DNA from: an uncultured Eubacteriales bacterium
GTDB taxonomy: Bacteria > Bacillota > Clostridia > Peptostreptococcales > Anaerovoracaceae
Assembly (NCBI GenBank): GCA_902795135.1
Contig: CADBJW010000023.1
Coordinates: 42,399 to 97,344, forward strand
Length of the DNA: 54,946 nt
Direction: 5' to 3'
The position numbers and the translations under genes were made by a program. Positions 43,650-52,514 of this stretch are shown in pieces. The stretch's first letter is position 1; each line of letters starts with the position of its first letter. Below the pieces are notes generated by a model. The model saw only the letters and a list, made by a program, of their open reading frames with translations. It did no database searches and was not told the origin of the DNA.

Positions 43650-44930
43650 ATGTACTTTTTTGACAGACACGAGGAATACAAAGACCGGATCGCCTGTATC
43701 GACGATACCGGCAGGGAATATACTTATACCGAGGTGTGGGATCTGGGCGATGCCCTGATTGGAGATGTTCCGCCACGCCAACTGGTGCTTTTGCAATGCT
43801 CCAATGACGTGGATAGCCTGGCGGCCTATCTGGCCTATTTAAGACGCGGCTGTCCGGTGATTCTGATTGGAAAGTCCGTGGACGCGTCCATGGTTTCGGA
43901 AATGAAGAAAACCTACCTCAAAGAAGATGGAGGGCCGGTGGATCCGGAGCTGGCGCTTTTGCTTTCGACATCCGGGAGCATCGGCGCGCAAAAGCTGGTC
44001 CGGCTTTCTTATAAAAACCTTCAGAGCAACTGCGATTCCATCGTAGAATATTTAGGGCTGACGAAAGAGGAACGGCCGATTACGACGCTGCCCATGGAAT
44101 ACACCTATGGGTTATCCGTGCTCCATAGCCATTTGGCAGTAGGGAGCACGATTATCCTGACCAATAAGACCCTGTTCAATGGGGAGTTTTGGGATATGGT
44201 GGAACAGTACGGCGTGACGTCTATGGCGGGCGTTCCGTATACCTACGCCATGTTTGAGCGGCTTCGACTCAGGGAGATGGACCTGCCGGCACTTAAGACG
44301 TTGACTCAGGCAGGCGGTCATTTGGCGCCGGAGCTTCAGCAGACCTATGCGGCCTGGGCAGCAGAAACCGGGCGGCGGTTTTTCGTCATGTACGGGCAAA
44401 CGGAAGCGACAGCCAGAATCAGTTATTTGCCGCCTGAGAAATGTTTGGAGAAACCGGGAAGCATCGGGTTGCCGGTACCCGGCGGCAGGCTGGAGCTGGA
44501 AAACGACGGGGAACTGATTTACTACGGTCCGAACGTATCTATGGGATACGCCACTTGCCGGGAAGATCTGGCCAGATCCGATGACAACCATGGCAGACTG
44601 GAAACGGGAGATATCGGATACCGGGATGAAGAGGGCTACTTCTATATTTCCGGCCGGAAAAAGCGCTTTATCAAATTGCAAGGCAAACGAATCAGTCTGG
44701 ACCACGTGCAGGAAATGATCCAGAAGGAATTTGGATCGGAGGAGATTGTCTGCACGGGCGTCGATGATCAGAAGGTCATTGTTTGGTCATGCGTGGATTT
44801 GGATGAGGAGAAGCTTGAGAAGCTTTTTGAAGAGAAAATGGGAATCCGGGGCAGGATGATCGAACGCCGGAAGATTTCGAAGATTCCGCGTAACCCATCG
44901 GGGAAAGTCGTGTATAAAGAACTCCAATAA
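43650..44930 (+). CDS. AMP-dependent acyl ligase
   Basis: This 426-residue adenylate-forming enzyme is short compared with usual acyl-CoA synthetases. The phosphate-binding loop reads LLLSTSGSIGAQKLVRLSY, followed by YGQTEATARISYLPPE and a C-terminal TGDIGYRDEEGYFYISGRKKRFIK with a final NPSGKVVYKEL lysine. It is expected to activate a carboxylic acid and load it onto CoA or the acyl carrier protein at 40496. AGGATGAGGA lies before the ATG. It is last in the five-gene acyl operon. No terminator is obvious before the sigma-54-controlled operon that follows. Confidence 0.87.
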   Translation: MYFFDRHEEYKDRIACIDDTGREYTYTEVWDLGDALIGDVPPRQLVLLQCSNDVDSLAAYLAYLRRGCPVILIGKSVDASMVSEMKKTYLKEDGGPVDPELALLLSTSGSIGAQKLVRLSYKNLQSNCDSIVEYLGLTKEERPITTLPMEYTYGLSVLHSHLAVGSTIILTNKTLFNGEFWDMVEQYGVTSMAGVPYTYAMFERLRLREMDLPALKTLTQAGGHLAPELQQTYAAWAAETGRRFFVMYGQTEATARISYLPPEKCLEKPGSIGLPVPGGRLELENDGELIYYGPNVSMGYATCREDLARSDDNHGRLETGDIGYRDEEGYFYISGRKKRFIKLQGKRISLDHVQEMIQKEFGSEEIVCTGVDDQKVIVWSCVDLDEEKLEKLFEEKMGIRGRMIERRKISKIPRNPSGKVVYKELQ

Positions 44931-44954
44931 GAAAAGCTTCAGTAAGATCAGAAA

Positions 44955-44993
44955 GGGTGCAGTAATGCTTCGCGCTTAGGGCAATATTGCACC
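44955..44993 (+). promoter_or_regulatory. Two candidate upstream activator sites for the opine operon
   Basis: GGTGCA-GTAA-TGC at 44956-44968 and GGGCA-ATAT-TGCACC at 44979-44993 resemble the perfect palindrome GGTGCA-ATAA-TGCACC (50934-50949) at the start of the sigma-54 regulator gene. They lie about 75-110 bp upstream of the -24 box, the usual place for activator binding. Confidence 0.6.
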
Positions 44994-45066
44994 ATAAAAG
45001 GTTCGAACAATACAGAATCAATCATAAAACCACAGAACGTTGTTGAAATTTCAACGTTCTATTTTT

Positions 45067-45084
45067 TTGGCATAATCAATGCAT
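45067..45084 (+). promoter_or_regulatory. Sigma-54 (-24/-12) promoter of the opine operon
   Basis: TTGGCATAATCAATGCAT has GG (45069-45070) and GC (45081-45082) ten bases apart. An inverted repeat AGAACGTTG / CAACGTTCT lies just upstream. The expected transcript start is about 50 nt before the first gene. Confidence 0.8.
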
Positions 45085-45145
45085 TAATACTTTAAACAAA
45101 GATAATAGTAATTGGTTTTGAATTGATTTATAAAGGAGGTCAATT

Positions 45146-46378
45146 ATGAAGGTAATCGTTTTAGGAGCAGGTTTACAGGGAATCGCGACTGCAATGGACT
45201 TGGCGTGGAATGAAAATATGGAAGCTGTAACAATCGCGGACTATGAATTTGAAAGAGCAGAAAAGGTTGCGAAAATTTGCAACGATAAGTATGGACCAAA
45301 GGTAACCCCGATCCATCTGGATGTTTCAGATTTTGACGCGCTTGTGGAAGCCATCACGCCATTTGATGTCGTCATCAATGTTGTGAACTACTATTGGAAC
45401 GTTCAGGTCATGAAAGCCTGCCTCAAAGCAAAGAAACACTACATGGATCTTGGCGGACTCTACGTTGAATCCGTAAAACAGTTAAAGCTGGATCAGGACT
45501 TCAAAGATGCAGGTCTGATCGCTATTACCGGTATCGGCGGCTGTGCCGGCGTTACGAATATCAGTTCTGCATGGGCTGTCAATCAGCTGGATGATGTGGA
45601 AGAAATCCACTTCTACTGTGGCTGCAATGACTGGTCCACCACTTCAAAAGCCTTTGAAGTCAGCTATGCAATCGAAACCATTATGGATGAATGCAGAATG
45701 AACCCGATCCAGTTCGTAGATGGGGAATTCAAAGAGCTGGAACCTCATGCAAATAAGAAGGTTATGAACTTCTCCGAACCGGTAGGGCCACAGGTTGTTT
45801 GGAACATTACACACTCCGAACTGGGAACCGTTCCGGTCAGCTTCGTCGATAAGGGCCTGAAGCAGTGTACTTACAGCATCGGCTTCCCGGATGAACTGGC
45901 TGACAGACTGGAGTTCCTGAATCTGTTAGGTTTCTCAAGCAGAGATCCACTGGAAGTAGACGGCGTGGAAGTAAAGCCTGTACGCGTTCTTAAGAAACTG
46001 ATGGATGATATGCCGGATGATCCAGATGCGGTCATCAATGATTGTGATGTTATCAAAACCATCGTAACGGGAACCAAAGACGGACAGAGAATCGAATATA
46101 CGCTGGAATCCGTATGCAGACCTGTTAAGTGGTGGCCAGAACTGATGGGTGCACAGGTTTATATCGGCGGTGCTTCCGCATGGACCGCAGAACTTCTGAG
46201 AAGAGGTCTGGTTACATTGACTGGTGTACACGGACCAGAACTGGCTGTACCAGCAGAACCGTTCTTCGAAGAAGCTGCAAAGAGAGAAATCTATGTAGAA
46301 GTCAGCAAGAAGTTCCTCGTTGGAAGCAATGACTGGGATGCAGTAGCGAAGAAAAAGCAGATTAATCAGTGGGATTAA
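45146..46378 (+). CDS. Saccharopine dehydrogenase-like oxidoreductase
   Basis: This 410-residue protein has an N-terminal Rossmann fold (VIVLGAGLQGIATAMDLA) and the saccharopine-dehydrogenase catalytic and C-terminal domains. The family splits or forms secondary-amine links between an amino acid and a keto acid, using NAD(P). AAAGGAGG precedes the ATG. It is the first gene under a sigma-54 promoter and is followed by a transporter, a racemase-like protein and an opine dehydrogenase. The group suggests uptake and oxidation of an N-substituted amino acid (an opine or related imino-linked compound), but the substrate is not known. Confidence 0.85.
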   Translation: MKVIVLGAGLQGIATAMDLAWNENMEAVTIADYEFERAEKVAKICNDKYGPKVTPIHLDVSDFDALVEAITPFDVVINVVNYYWNVQVMKACLKAKKHYMDLGGLYVESVKQLKLDQDFKDAGLIAITGIGGCAGVTNISSAWAVNQLDDVEEIHFYCGCNDWSTTSKAFEVSYAIETIMDECRMNPIQFVDGEFKELEPHANKKVMNFSEPVGPQVVWNITHSELGTVPVSFVDKGLKQCTYSIGFPDELADRLEFLNLLGFSSRDPLEVDGVEVKPVRVLKKLMDDMPDDPDAVINDCDVIKTIVTGTKDGQRIEYTLESVCRPVKWWPELMGAQVYIGGASAWTAELLRRGLVTLTGVHGPELAVPAEPFFEEAAKREIYVEVSKKFLVGSNDWDAVAKKKQINQWD

Positions 46379-46405
46379 TTATTTGATAAGTAAGGAGGAG
46401 AACCA

Positions 46406-47527
46406 ATGATTAGAATCGGAAACAGTGAAGTCCGGATCAGCATGGTTATTAAACTCGCCGGATCCTTCTGCGCTTTCCTGATCGGCGCTGGGTTTGCATC
46501 CGGACAGGAACTGATGCAGTACTTTACCAATTACGGTCTCGCCAAGTGCGTAGGCGTGCTGCTCATCAACTGTATACTGGGCGCATGGACCTGCACGGCC
46601 GTTATGAACATCGGTAATGAACAAAAGGACGTGAGAGGACTCGACTGCTATACGAACCTGTGCGGTAAATACGTAGGAACCGCTCTTTCCTGGTTCATTC
46701 CAATCTTTATGTTCCTGACATTCGTACAGATGATGTCAGGTTTCGGGGCAACCTTTAATCAATACTTTGGAGTTAACAACTGGATCGGTGCCGGGATCCT
46801 GGCGGCAGCATGTCTGGTCATCTGTCTGCTCGGACTGAATAAGATCATCGATACGCTGGGATTTGTGGGTCCTTGTATCATCATCATCGCCATCGTGTTA
46901 GCCATTGCCGTCTTAGCCACCCACGATCTGGACATCGGCCGGTGGAACGATTTCGTAGCAACCGAACATCCGCTGACAGCGGCCGGCAACTGGGTCGGCG
47001 CGGGAATCTCCTATGCACTGTGGAATATCTGCATGTGCATGCCGTTCCTGTCGGTTATGGGATCTAAGGCGCAGAATAAGACTGAAGTAGCAACGGGCGT
47101 TATTTTGGGGAACGTGCTGTTCTCAATTGGCGCTTTCATGCTGGTACTGGCCGAAGCTTCCCAGATCGAAGCAGTACAAAACTTCGAGATTCCGGCACTG
47201 CACATGGCAAATGAGCTTTCACCGGCATTTGGATTCATCTATGCAATCGTGCTTTCCTTCGCGATCTTCACGACAGCCATTCCACTTCTGTGGTCATCGG
47301 CAGCGAGAATTTTCCCGGAAGGAAGCGGCAAGTACAAGATTCTGGTAACGATCCTGATTATCGCAGGGGTATTCGGATCCTATATCCCGTTCCACTATCT
47401 TGTCAACATCATTGAACCGATGGTCGGATATGTAGGAATCCTCGGATGGCTCTTCATTATCTGGAGAGATATCAAGCTTGTCAAGGGACATTTTGCGAAA
47501 GACAAGTTGCCAGATCCAAAGGAGTAA
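46406..47527 (+). CDS. YkvI-family membrane transporter (2)
   Basis: This 373-residue polytopic membrane protein is the second YkvI-like transporter in the window, with the shared N-terminal motif LIGAGFASGQELMQYF. About ten hydrophobic helices are visible. AAGGAGG precedes the ATG. In this operon it probably imports the compound degraded by the two dehydrogenases. Its paralogue at 1413 is tied to the reductase island, so in both places a YkvI protein sits with a sigma-54-controlled amine or amino-acid pathway. This supports an amino-acid-like substrate range. Confidence 0.82.
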   Translation: MIRIGNSEVRISMVIKLAGSFCAFLIGAGFASGQELMQYFTNYGLAKCVGVLLINCILGAWTCTAVMNIGNEQKDVRGLDCYTNLCGKYVGTALSWFIPIFMFLTFVQMMSGFGATFNQYFGVNNWIGAGILAAACLVICLLGLNKIIDTLGFVGPCIIIIAIVLAIAVLATHDLDIGRWNDFVATEHPLTAAGNWVGAGISYALWNICMCMPFLSVMGSKAQNKTEVATGVILGNVLFSIGAFMLVLAEASQIEAVQNFEIPALHMANELSPAFGFIYAIVLSFAIFTTAIPLLWSSAARIFPEGSGKYKILVTILIIAGVFGSYIPFHYLVNIIEPMVGYVGILGWLFIIWRDIKLVKGHFAKDKLPDPKE

Positions 47528-47530
47528 CAA

Positions 47531-48322
47531 ATGGCTAGAAAATATAAACAATACGAATACATTCCACCGGGATTTCATGGGAAATATGGGATCAACCCGG
47601 GCTCCATCGGAACCGGAGAGGCCGTCGGAGTCATCGTGTTGAATTCCCAAATTCCATGCCCGCCCGGACATATCACAAATGCCTGGACCTTTGATTTCCC
47701 GGTCCACTACCTGCAGGTGGACGAGGCCGGATTGGATGAGGTCGTCAATAAAGGCGACCAGTCCATCGTCGAGGCAATCATCAAAGGAGCAAAACAACTG
47801 GAACTGGACGGGTGCAGAGCCATCATGGCAGACTGCGGATACTTTGGGCACTACCAGAAACAGATCGCAGCATCCGTGGACGTGCCGGTGTATATGTCCG
47901 GCGTGATTCAGGCATCCTGGATTGCCATTGCACTGAAACCGGACCAGAAAGTGGGCATCATCTGCGCCAATAAGGACGGCATTTCGGATCAGATGTTCGA
48001 GGCCTGCGGCGTCAGCGAAGAAGTCCGCAAACGGTGTGTCGTCCGGGGAGCCGGCGCGAAGCCGGAGTTTGAGAAGCTTTTGGCAGATTATGGCGAACTG
48101 GATTTTGAGATCATCAAGAACGAGGTCGTTGAAATTGCCGTGGAGATGACAACCGAGCATCCTGAAATCGGCGCGATCCTTCTGGAATGCACCGATATGT
48201 CGCCATATTCCTATGCCGTGCAGGCTGCTGTGAATCTGCCAGTTTATGATGCAGTCACGTTATTAAAATATGTGAACAGTGTGGTGACACATCGGCCATA
48301 TGGTGGATTTATTGGCGGATGA
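47531..48322 (+). CDS. Aspartate/glutamate racemase-family protein
   Basis: This 263-residue protein belongs to the Asp/Glu/hydantoin racemase superfamily. The two catalytic cysteines can be placed in IMADCGYFGHYQ and ILLECTDMSPYS. It may invert an amino-acid centre so that the product fits the opine dehydrogenase, or cleave a related compound. AAAGGAG precedes the ATG, only three bases after the transporter stop. The combination of racemase and opine dehydrogenase also occurs in opine metallophore synthesis, but the nicotianamine-synthase-like enzyme needed there is absent. Confidence 0.83.
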   Translation: MARKYKQYEYIPPGFHGKYGINPGSIGTGEAVGVIVLNSQIPCPPGHITNAWTFDFPVHYLQVDEAGLDEVVNKGDQSIVEAIIKGAKQLELDGCRAIMADCGYFGHYQKQIAASVDVPVYMSGVIQASWIAIALKPDQKVGIICANKDGISDQMFEACGVSEEVRKRCVVRGAGAKPEFEKLLADYGELDFEIIKNEVVEIAVEMTTEHPEIGAILLECTDMSPYSYAVQAAVNLPVYDAVTLLKYVNSVVTHRPYGGFIGG

Positions 48323-48346
48323 TGTTTACGGAGGAGGCGATTTTGT

Positions 48347-49468
48347 ATGACAGAAACCAATAACCTGAGAAGTGTGCCGGTCGCCGTATTAGGTGGAGGC
48401 AACGCGGCTCACGCCCTGGCAGCGGATTTAGCCGATCGAGGGTTCAAAGTCAATATGTATGAGATGCCGCAGTTTAAGCATCAGATGAAACATGTCTTTG
48501 AGACGAAAACCATTGAGTCCATGGGCGTGATCAACGGCAGGTATGAACTGAATATGGTAACGGATGTGATCGAGGATGCAATCCGGGATGTAAAATACAT
48601 CTTTATCATTACGCCGGCCTTTGCGCATAAAGGGTACGGAGAACTTCTGAAAGATGTTGCAACGAAGGACCAGGTCATTGTATCGATTCCAGGATCCTTT
48701 GCGGCACTTCAATATAAAGAAATCTTTGGAGACAGGGAATGTCCGACCTTTGTCGATGCGAACAACCTGATGTACGACACACGGCTTGTTTACGATGGAA
48801 AGGTAAACATTCTGGAGCTTGATACGATTGATGTGGGGTTCCTTCCGGCTGATCGAGAGAAATTGTATCTGGAGGAACTCCGCGAGATGGTCGATATCAA
48901 GGCGGTATTTCCGGACGTTCTTTCCTGCGGACTGGCTCTGGTGAACCCGGCTCTTCACAGCGGACCGTGTCTGCTCAATGCCGGACCGATCGAAAGTCCT
49001 CATGTGAACTTCTTCCTGTATCAGGATGGAATCACACCGTCTTCCATGAAACTGGATAAGAGGCTGGACGAGGAGCGTAAGGAAATCTGCGCGGCCCTTG
49101 GGTATGAAGGAATCAACCCGTTCCGCTGCTTCCCTCTGATTGAACGACTGGAGCAGGAGGGCAAAGACTACGAGTGGGAAGATCTTTACCGGGACGTACA
49201 TGGGGATATCGGGCTGACACCGATCTGCGGTCCCAACGATATCAAAAGCCGGTATCTGACGGAGGACGCGCCGTGCGGTCTGGTTCCATGGTCGATCATA
49301 GCCAAAACGGTAGGCGTTAAAACAACCGCGATCGATGCGATTATAGACATCTATAGCATCATACATGAAACGAACTGGTGGGATAGTGGATTTACATTAA
49401 AAGACCTTGGCCTTGAAGGACTCACCAAAGATGAGATCAGAGAGTACTGTAGGACAGGCATAAAATAA
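48347..49468 (+). CDS. NAD/NADP octopine/nopaline-type (opine) dehydrogenase
   Basis: This 373-residue opine dehydrogenase has an N-terminal NAD(P)-binding motif VAVLGGGNAAHALAADLADRG and a C-terminal helical domain with the catalytic His region LVNPALHSGPCLLNAG. The family forms or splits secondary amines between an amino acid and a 2-oxo acid. It is the last gene of the operon and is followed by a terminator shared with the convergent regulator. Under sigma-54 control and next to a transporter, the degradative direction seems more likely; this is inference. Confidence 0.87.
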   Translation: MTETNNLRSVPVAVLGGGNAAHALAADLADRGFKVNMYEMPQFKHQMKHVFETKTIESMGVINGRYELNMVTDVIEDAIRDVKYIFIITPAFAHKGYGELLKDVATKDQVIVSIPGSFAALQYKEIFGDRECPTFVDANNLMYDTRLVYDGKVNILELDTIDVGFLPADREKLYLEELREMVDIKAVFPDVLSCGLALVNPALHSGPCLLNAGPIESPHVNFFLYQDGITPSSMKLDKRLDEERKEICAALGYEGINPFRCFPLIERLEQEGKDYEWEDLYRDVHGDIGLTPICGPNDIKSRYLTEDAPCGLVPWSIIAKTVGVKTTAIDAIIDIYSIIHETNWWDSGFTLKDLGLEGLTKDEIREYCRTGIK

Positions 49469-49482
49469 TTCATCTCATTAAG

Positions 49483-49517
49483 ATTCCGGTTTGCTACTTT
49501 ATGTAGCAGACCGGAAT
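49483..49517. terminator. Bidirectional terminator at the convergent operon ends
   Basis: ATTCCGGTTTGCTAC (49483-49497) pairs with GTAGCAGACCGGAAT (49503-49517). On the plus strand TTTC follows; on the minus strand the arm runs into CTTAATG. The last codons of the minus-strand regulator (stop 49494-49496) lie inside the stem. Confidence 0.8.
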
Positions 49518-50900
49518 TTCATAACGTTTGATTTTTCTGTTCAGTGTCGTTTTATCGATGCCCAGTGCTGCGGCCAATTCCAGAGAATTCGGGTATCGTT
49601 TCATTTGATCTAAAATGATATCCCGTTCAAAGGCTTCCGTCATCTCTTTCAGAGTTTGGTTGTCTACCTGTTTCAATGAAGGAAGTGCTCTGCCGGTTAT
49701 TTCTAACTCTGCAAGGATGATTTCCTCATCGATCAGATCCTCTGTGTGTGAGACGACCATTCGTTCAATGAAATTTTCCAGTTCACGAACGTTGCCAGGC
49801 CAGGAATAGCGCGTCAGCAAAGTGATGCCTTCATTGCTGATCTGTTTGTGCGTTCCATATTTTTCATTGAAGAGAGTCAGGAAATGATTTACCAAAGGCA
49901 GAATGTCTTCGGTACGGTCTTTCAAAAGCGGCATGAAAAGGGGAACAACGTTCAATCGATAGTAGAGGTCTTTACGAAAACGTCCCTCATCGATCAGGGC
50001 TTGCAGATTGCTGTTTGTTGCAGCGATGATACGGACATCAACGTGGATCTGTTTGTTTCCACCAACTCTGAAAAATTCATTATCCTGAAGTACGCGCAAA
50101 AGCTTTGATTGCATGTGAATCGGAATCGTATCAATTTCATCCAAAAACAGAGTTCCTTTATCAGCCAGTTCAAAGAATCCGATTTTTCCCTTGTTGAGAG
50201 CTCCGGTGAAAGATCCTTTTTCGTAGCCAAACAGCTCCGATTCGATGAGATTTTCGGGGATCGTCGCACAATTGATTTTGATGAAGGGCTGATTTTTACG
50301 GTGGCTGTTTTTTTGGATCAGATTGGCGATGACTTCTTTACCGGTTCCGGATTCTCCTTGAATCAGAACCGTAGCGTCATTGGAAGCAACATGTATGGCG
50401 GTGGAAACCAGCTTTTGCATCCGATTGCTTTTGAAAATAATATCGGAGTCTTCGTAATTTTGCCGTCGGTAGTGCTCCAGTTCCGCTTCGTATTTTTCGA
50501 CACGGGAGCTCTCCGTGTCCAGCTGCTTTTGGAGGTTGGTTATATTGGTGACATCTCGTTCGGTAACGATGACATATTTGATTTGGTTGTCTTCTTTATA
50601 TGGTGTGGCAGTACTGAGAATGTCGTATTTTCCCTTTCGGCCTTGCTGGATCTGATGGGTTTTCTGACCTGTTTTCAGTGTTTTGATGCTGACGGTCTCA
50701 TCCTCGTCAAAAATGCCACGTTCAACCAGTTCGAATATGTTCCGATTTAGCATTTCTTCTTTAGGCACGTCAGTAAGACTTGCAGAGGCTTCGTTTAGGC
50801 AAACGATTTTTCCGGTGTTGTCGATTAGAAAGACACCGTCCTCGATGCAATCTAGCAACCTGTTGATTGCTGTTGAACTCAGATTCAACTCGTTTTTCAT
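49494..50900 (-). CDS. PAS-domain sigma-54-dependent activator of the opine operon
   Basis: This 468-residue enhancer-binding protein has a PAS sensor (about 12-115), a short coiled coil, an AAA+ domain with Walker A GESGTGKE (about 190) and Walker B LFLDE, and a Fis-type helix-turn-helix at the C-terminus (LELAAALGIDKTTLNRKIKRY). The sigma-54 contact loop reads GSFTGA rather than GAFTGA. I chose ATG 50900 because GAGGT lies upstream; a longer start at 50933 has no ribosome-binding site and would overlap the palindrome. Convergence with the opine operon, plus shared palindromes at 44955-44993 and 50934-50949, points to it as that operon's regulator. Confidence 0.88.
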   Translation of the reverse strand: MKNELNLSSTAINRLLDCIEDGVFLIDNTGKIVCLNEASASLTDVPKEEMLNRNIFELVERGIFDEDETVSIKTLKTGQKTHQIQQGRKGKYDILSTATPYKEDNQIKYVIVTERDVTNITNLQKQLDTESSRVEKYEAELEHYRRQNYEDSDIIFKSNRMQKLVSTAIHVASNDATVLIQGESGTGKEVIANLIQKNSHRKNQPFIKINCATIPENLIESELFGYEKGSFTGALNKGKIGFFELADKGTLFLDEIDTIPIHMQSKLLRVLQDNEFFRVGGNKQIHVDVRIIAATNSNLQALIDEGRFRKDLYYRLNVVPLFMPLLKDRTEDILPLVNHFLTLFNEKYGTHKQISNEGITLLTRYSWPGNVRELENFIERMVVSHTEDLIDEEIILAELEITGRALPSLKQVDNQTLKEMTEAFERDIILDQMKRYPNSLELAAALGIDKTTLNRKIKRYEIPVCYIK

Positions 50901-50933
50901 TTTGGAACCTCGCTTTCCAATGAAATCAAACAT

Positions 50934-50991
50934 GGTGCAATAATGCACCGTCGATTACAGTTACTATACTCCTTTAAAGTAAAAAAATCAA
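50934..50991 (-). promoter_or_regulatory. Promoter and autoregulatory palindrome of the sigma-54 regulator gene
   Basis: On the minus strand TTGATT (50991-50986) and TATAGT (50968-50963) are 17 bp apart. The perfect palindrome GGTGCA-ATAA-TGCACC at 50934-50949 lies just downstream of the expected transcript start, so binding of the regulator there would repress its own gene. Related sites lie upstream of the opine operon. Confidence 0.72.
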
Positions 50992-51063
50992 TCTTTTTCA
51001 ATTTGACATGAAACATGATGGAATAAAATCGTGTATAATTATAAAACGAAATGAGTTTATGAT

Positions 51064-52506
51064 ATGACGAAATTATCTTTTGGTGAAAAATTAGGCTATG
51101 GATCCGCGGCAGTCGGCGATGCTGCCGTATATACGTTTATTTGCACATTCCTGTTGTTTTTCCTTACAACGGTAGCTGGCATTCAGCCCGCCATTGCAGG
51201 AACGATTACCGTTGTGGCGTCTGTTTGGAATGCAATTTTTAATCCTATTATCGGCTACATTTCAGACCACTCTCGAAGTCCCTTCGGCAGGCGCAGACTG
51301 TACATGCTGGGATTTGTCATTCCTTTGTTTTTCGTAACCATTCTGCTATTCACATCCATCCATATTACCTATGGATTGCGCGTCATATATTATGGGTTTA
51401 TGACCATGGCTTTCTGGACCTGCTACACAGGATTCTTCGTTCCGTTTTATGCCCTTGGTGCCGAATACACAAGCGACTATAACGAACGAACTGTTCTGCG
51501 GTCCTATGCATCCTTTTTTAACATTATCGGATGCTGTCTGTCGATGACGGCACCGACAACGATTGTAAAAGCCCTGACCGATACGGGGCGGACCGAGATG
51601 GAGGCCTGGGCGATTACTGCATTTATTATTGCAGCGTTTTCCCTGATCAGCATTTTGGTTACGATCATCGCTTCAAAGAAAATCGATGCACCAGGAGTCA
51701 ATGCTGCAGATGCGTTGCCTCCTGCGGATGCGTTGCCTCCTGCAGGAGAGGCATCGCTGGAAGAAAACCCTGAAGAGGGGAGAAGCGCCATTCTTAAGAT
51801 CTTCCGTGAATACATTGAAGTCCTTTCTCTGAAGCCCATTCGAATCGCTTTAATGGTGTGTGTATTTTATCTGATTGGCTATACCATTATCATGTCGGAC
51901 CTGATGTATTTTCTTACCTACAACATGGGGTATTCCGGCATGCAGAACTCGATGGCTTTGTTATTCCGCAGTCTCATCGCGATGCTGCTTTTGATTCCTT
52001 CGGCCTGGTTATGCAAAATCACCGATAAACGGACGGCGTTGATTATTACTTTTCTGGTTGGGGCGGCTGGGATCAGTGTGATGCGGATGATCCATGTGGA
52101 AGGGGTGCTCTCCCTCGGTCTTCTGTTGATCATGACGGCCGTGTGCACGGTCTTTTACTGGCAGATCATGCCTTCGATTATATACGATATTTGCGAATAC
52201 GACGAATACGAAACCGGAAAGCGCAGGGAAGGGGCCATCGTTTCGATCCAGGGTCTTGTAGAGGCAGTGGCCGCTGGAATCGGTTCGCAGATTCTCGGCA
52301 TCATCCTGCAAATCGTCGGATTCGATGGAGATGCGGCTATGCAGACACCGCTGGTTGAGAGCTGGATCTTTAACTGTGCAACCCTTGTTCCGGCAGTGCT
52401 CATCGTGATCGCAGCCATTTTCATGTATCGCTTCCCAATCACCCGCAAAGTCTTTGAAGAAATTATGCAAAATTTAAAAGAACGATTGCCTGAAAGGAAA
52501 TCGTAG
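51064..52506 (+). CDS. GPH-family cation symporter (MFS)
   Basis: This 480-residue membrane protein has about twelve helices and belongs to the glycoside-pentoside-hexuronide:cation symporter family. Family features are FGEKLGYGSAAVGDAAVYTF at the N-terminus and NPIIGYISDHSRSPFGRRR after helix 2. The central loop has an exact tandem repeat of 18 bp coding ADALPP twice, in an acidic stretch. No good ribosome-binding site is seen, and a -10-like TATAAT is at 51034-51039. It is divergent from the sigma-54 regulator. Substrate is unknown; sugars are usual but not certain. Confidence 0.85.
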   Translation: MTKLSFGEKLGYGSAAVGDAAVYTFICTFLLFFLTTVAGIQPAIAGTITVVASVWNAIFNPIIGYISDHSRSPFGRRRLYMLGFVIPLFFVTILLFTSIHITYGLRVIYYGFMTMAFWTCYTGFFVPFYALGAEYTSDYNERTVLRSYASFFNIIGCCLSMTAPTTIVKALTDTGRTEMEAWAITAFIIAAFSLISILVTIIASKKIDAPGVNAADALPPADALPPAGEASLEENPEEGRSAILKIFREYIEVLSLKPIRIALMVCVFYLIGYTIIMSDLMYFLTYNMGYSGMQNSMALLFRSLIAMLLLIPSAWLCKITDKRTALIITFLVGAAGISVMRMIHVEGVLSLGLLLIMTAVCTVFYWQIMPSIIYDICEYDEYETGKRREGAIVSIQGLVEAVAAGIGSQILGIILQIVGFDGDAAMQTPLVESWIFNCATLVPAVLIVIAAIFMYRFPITRKVFEEIMQNLKERLPERKS

Positions 52507-52514
52507 TACATAAT

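Noticed and set aside
45146-49468. Opine metallophore (staphylopine-like) synthesis cluster
   Set aside because: Racemase and opine dehydrogenase are present, but there is no nicotianamine-synthase-like gene or metal exporter, and sigma-54 control fits catabolism better.
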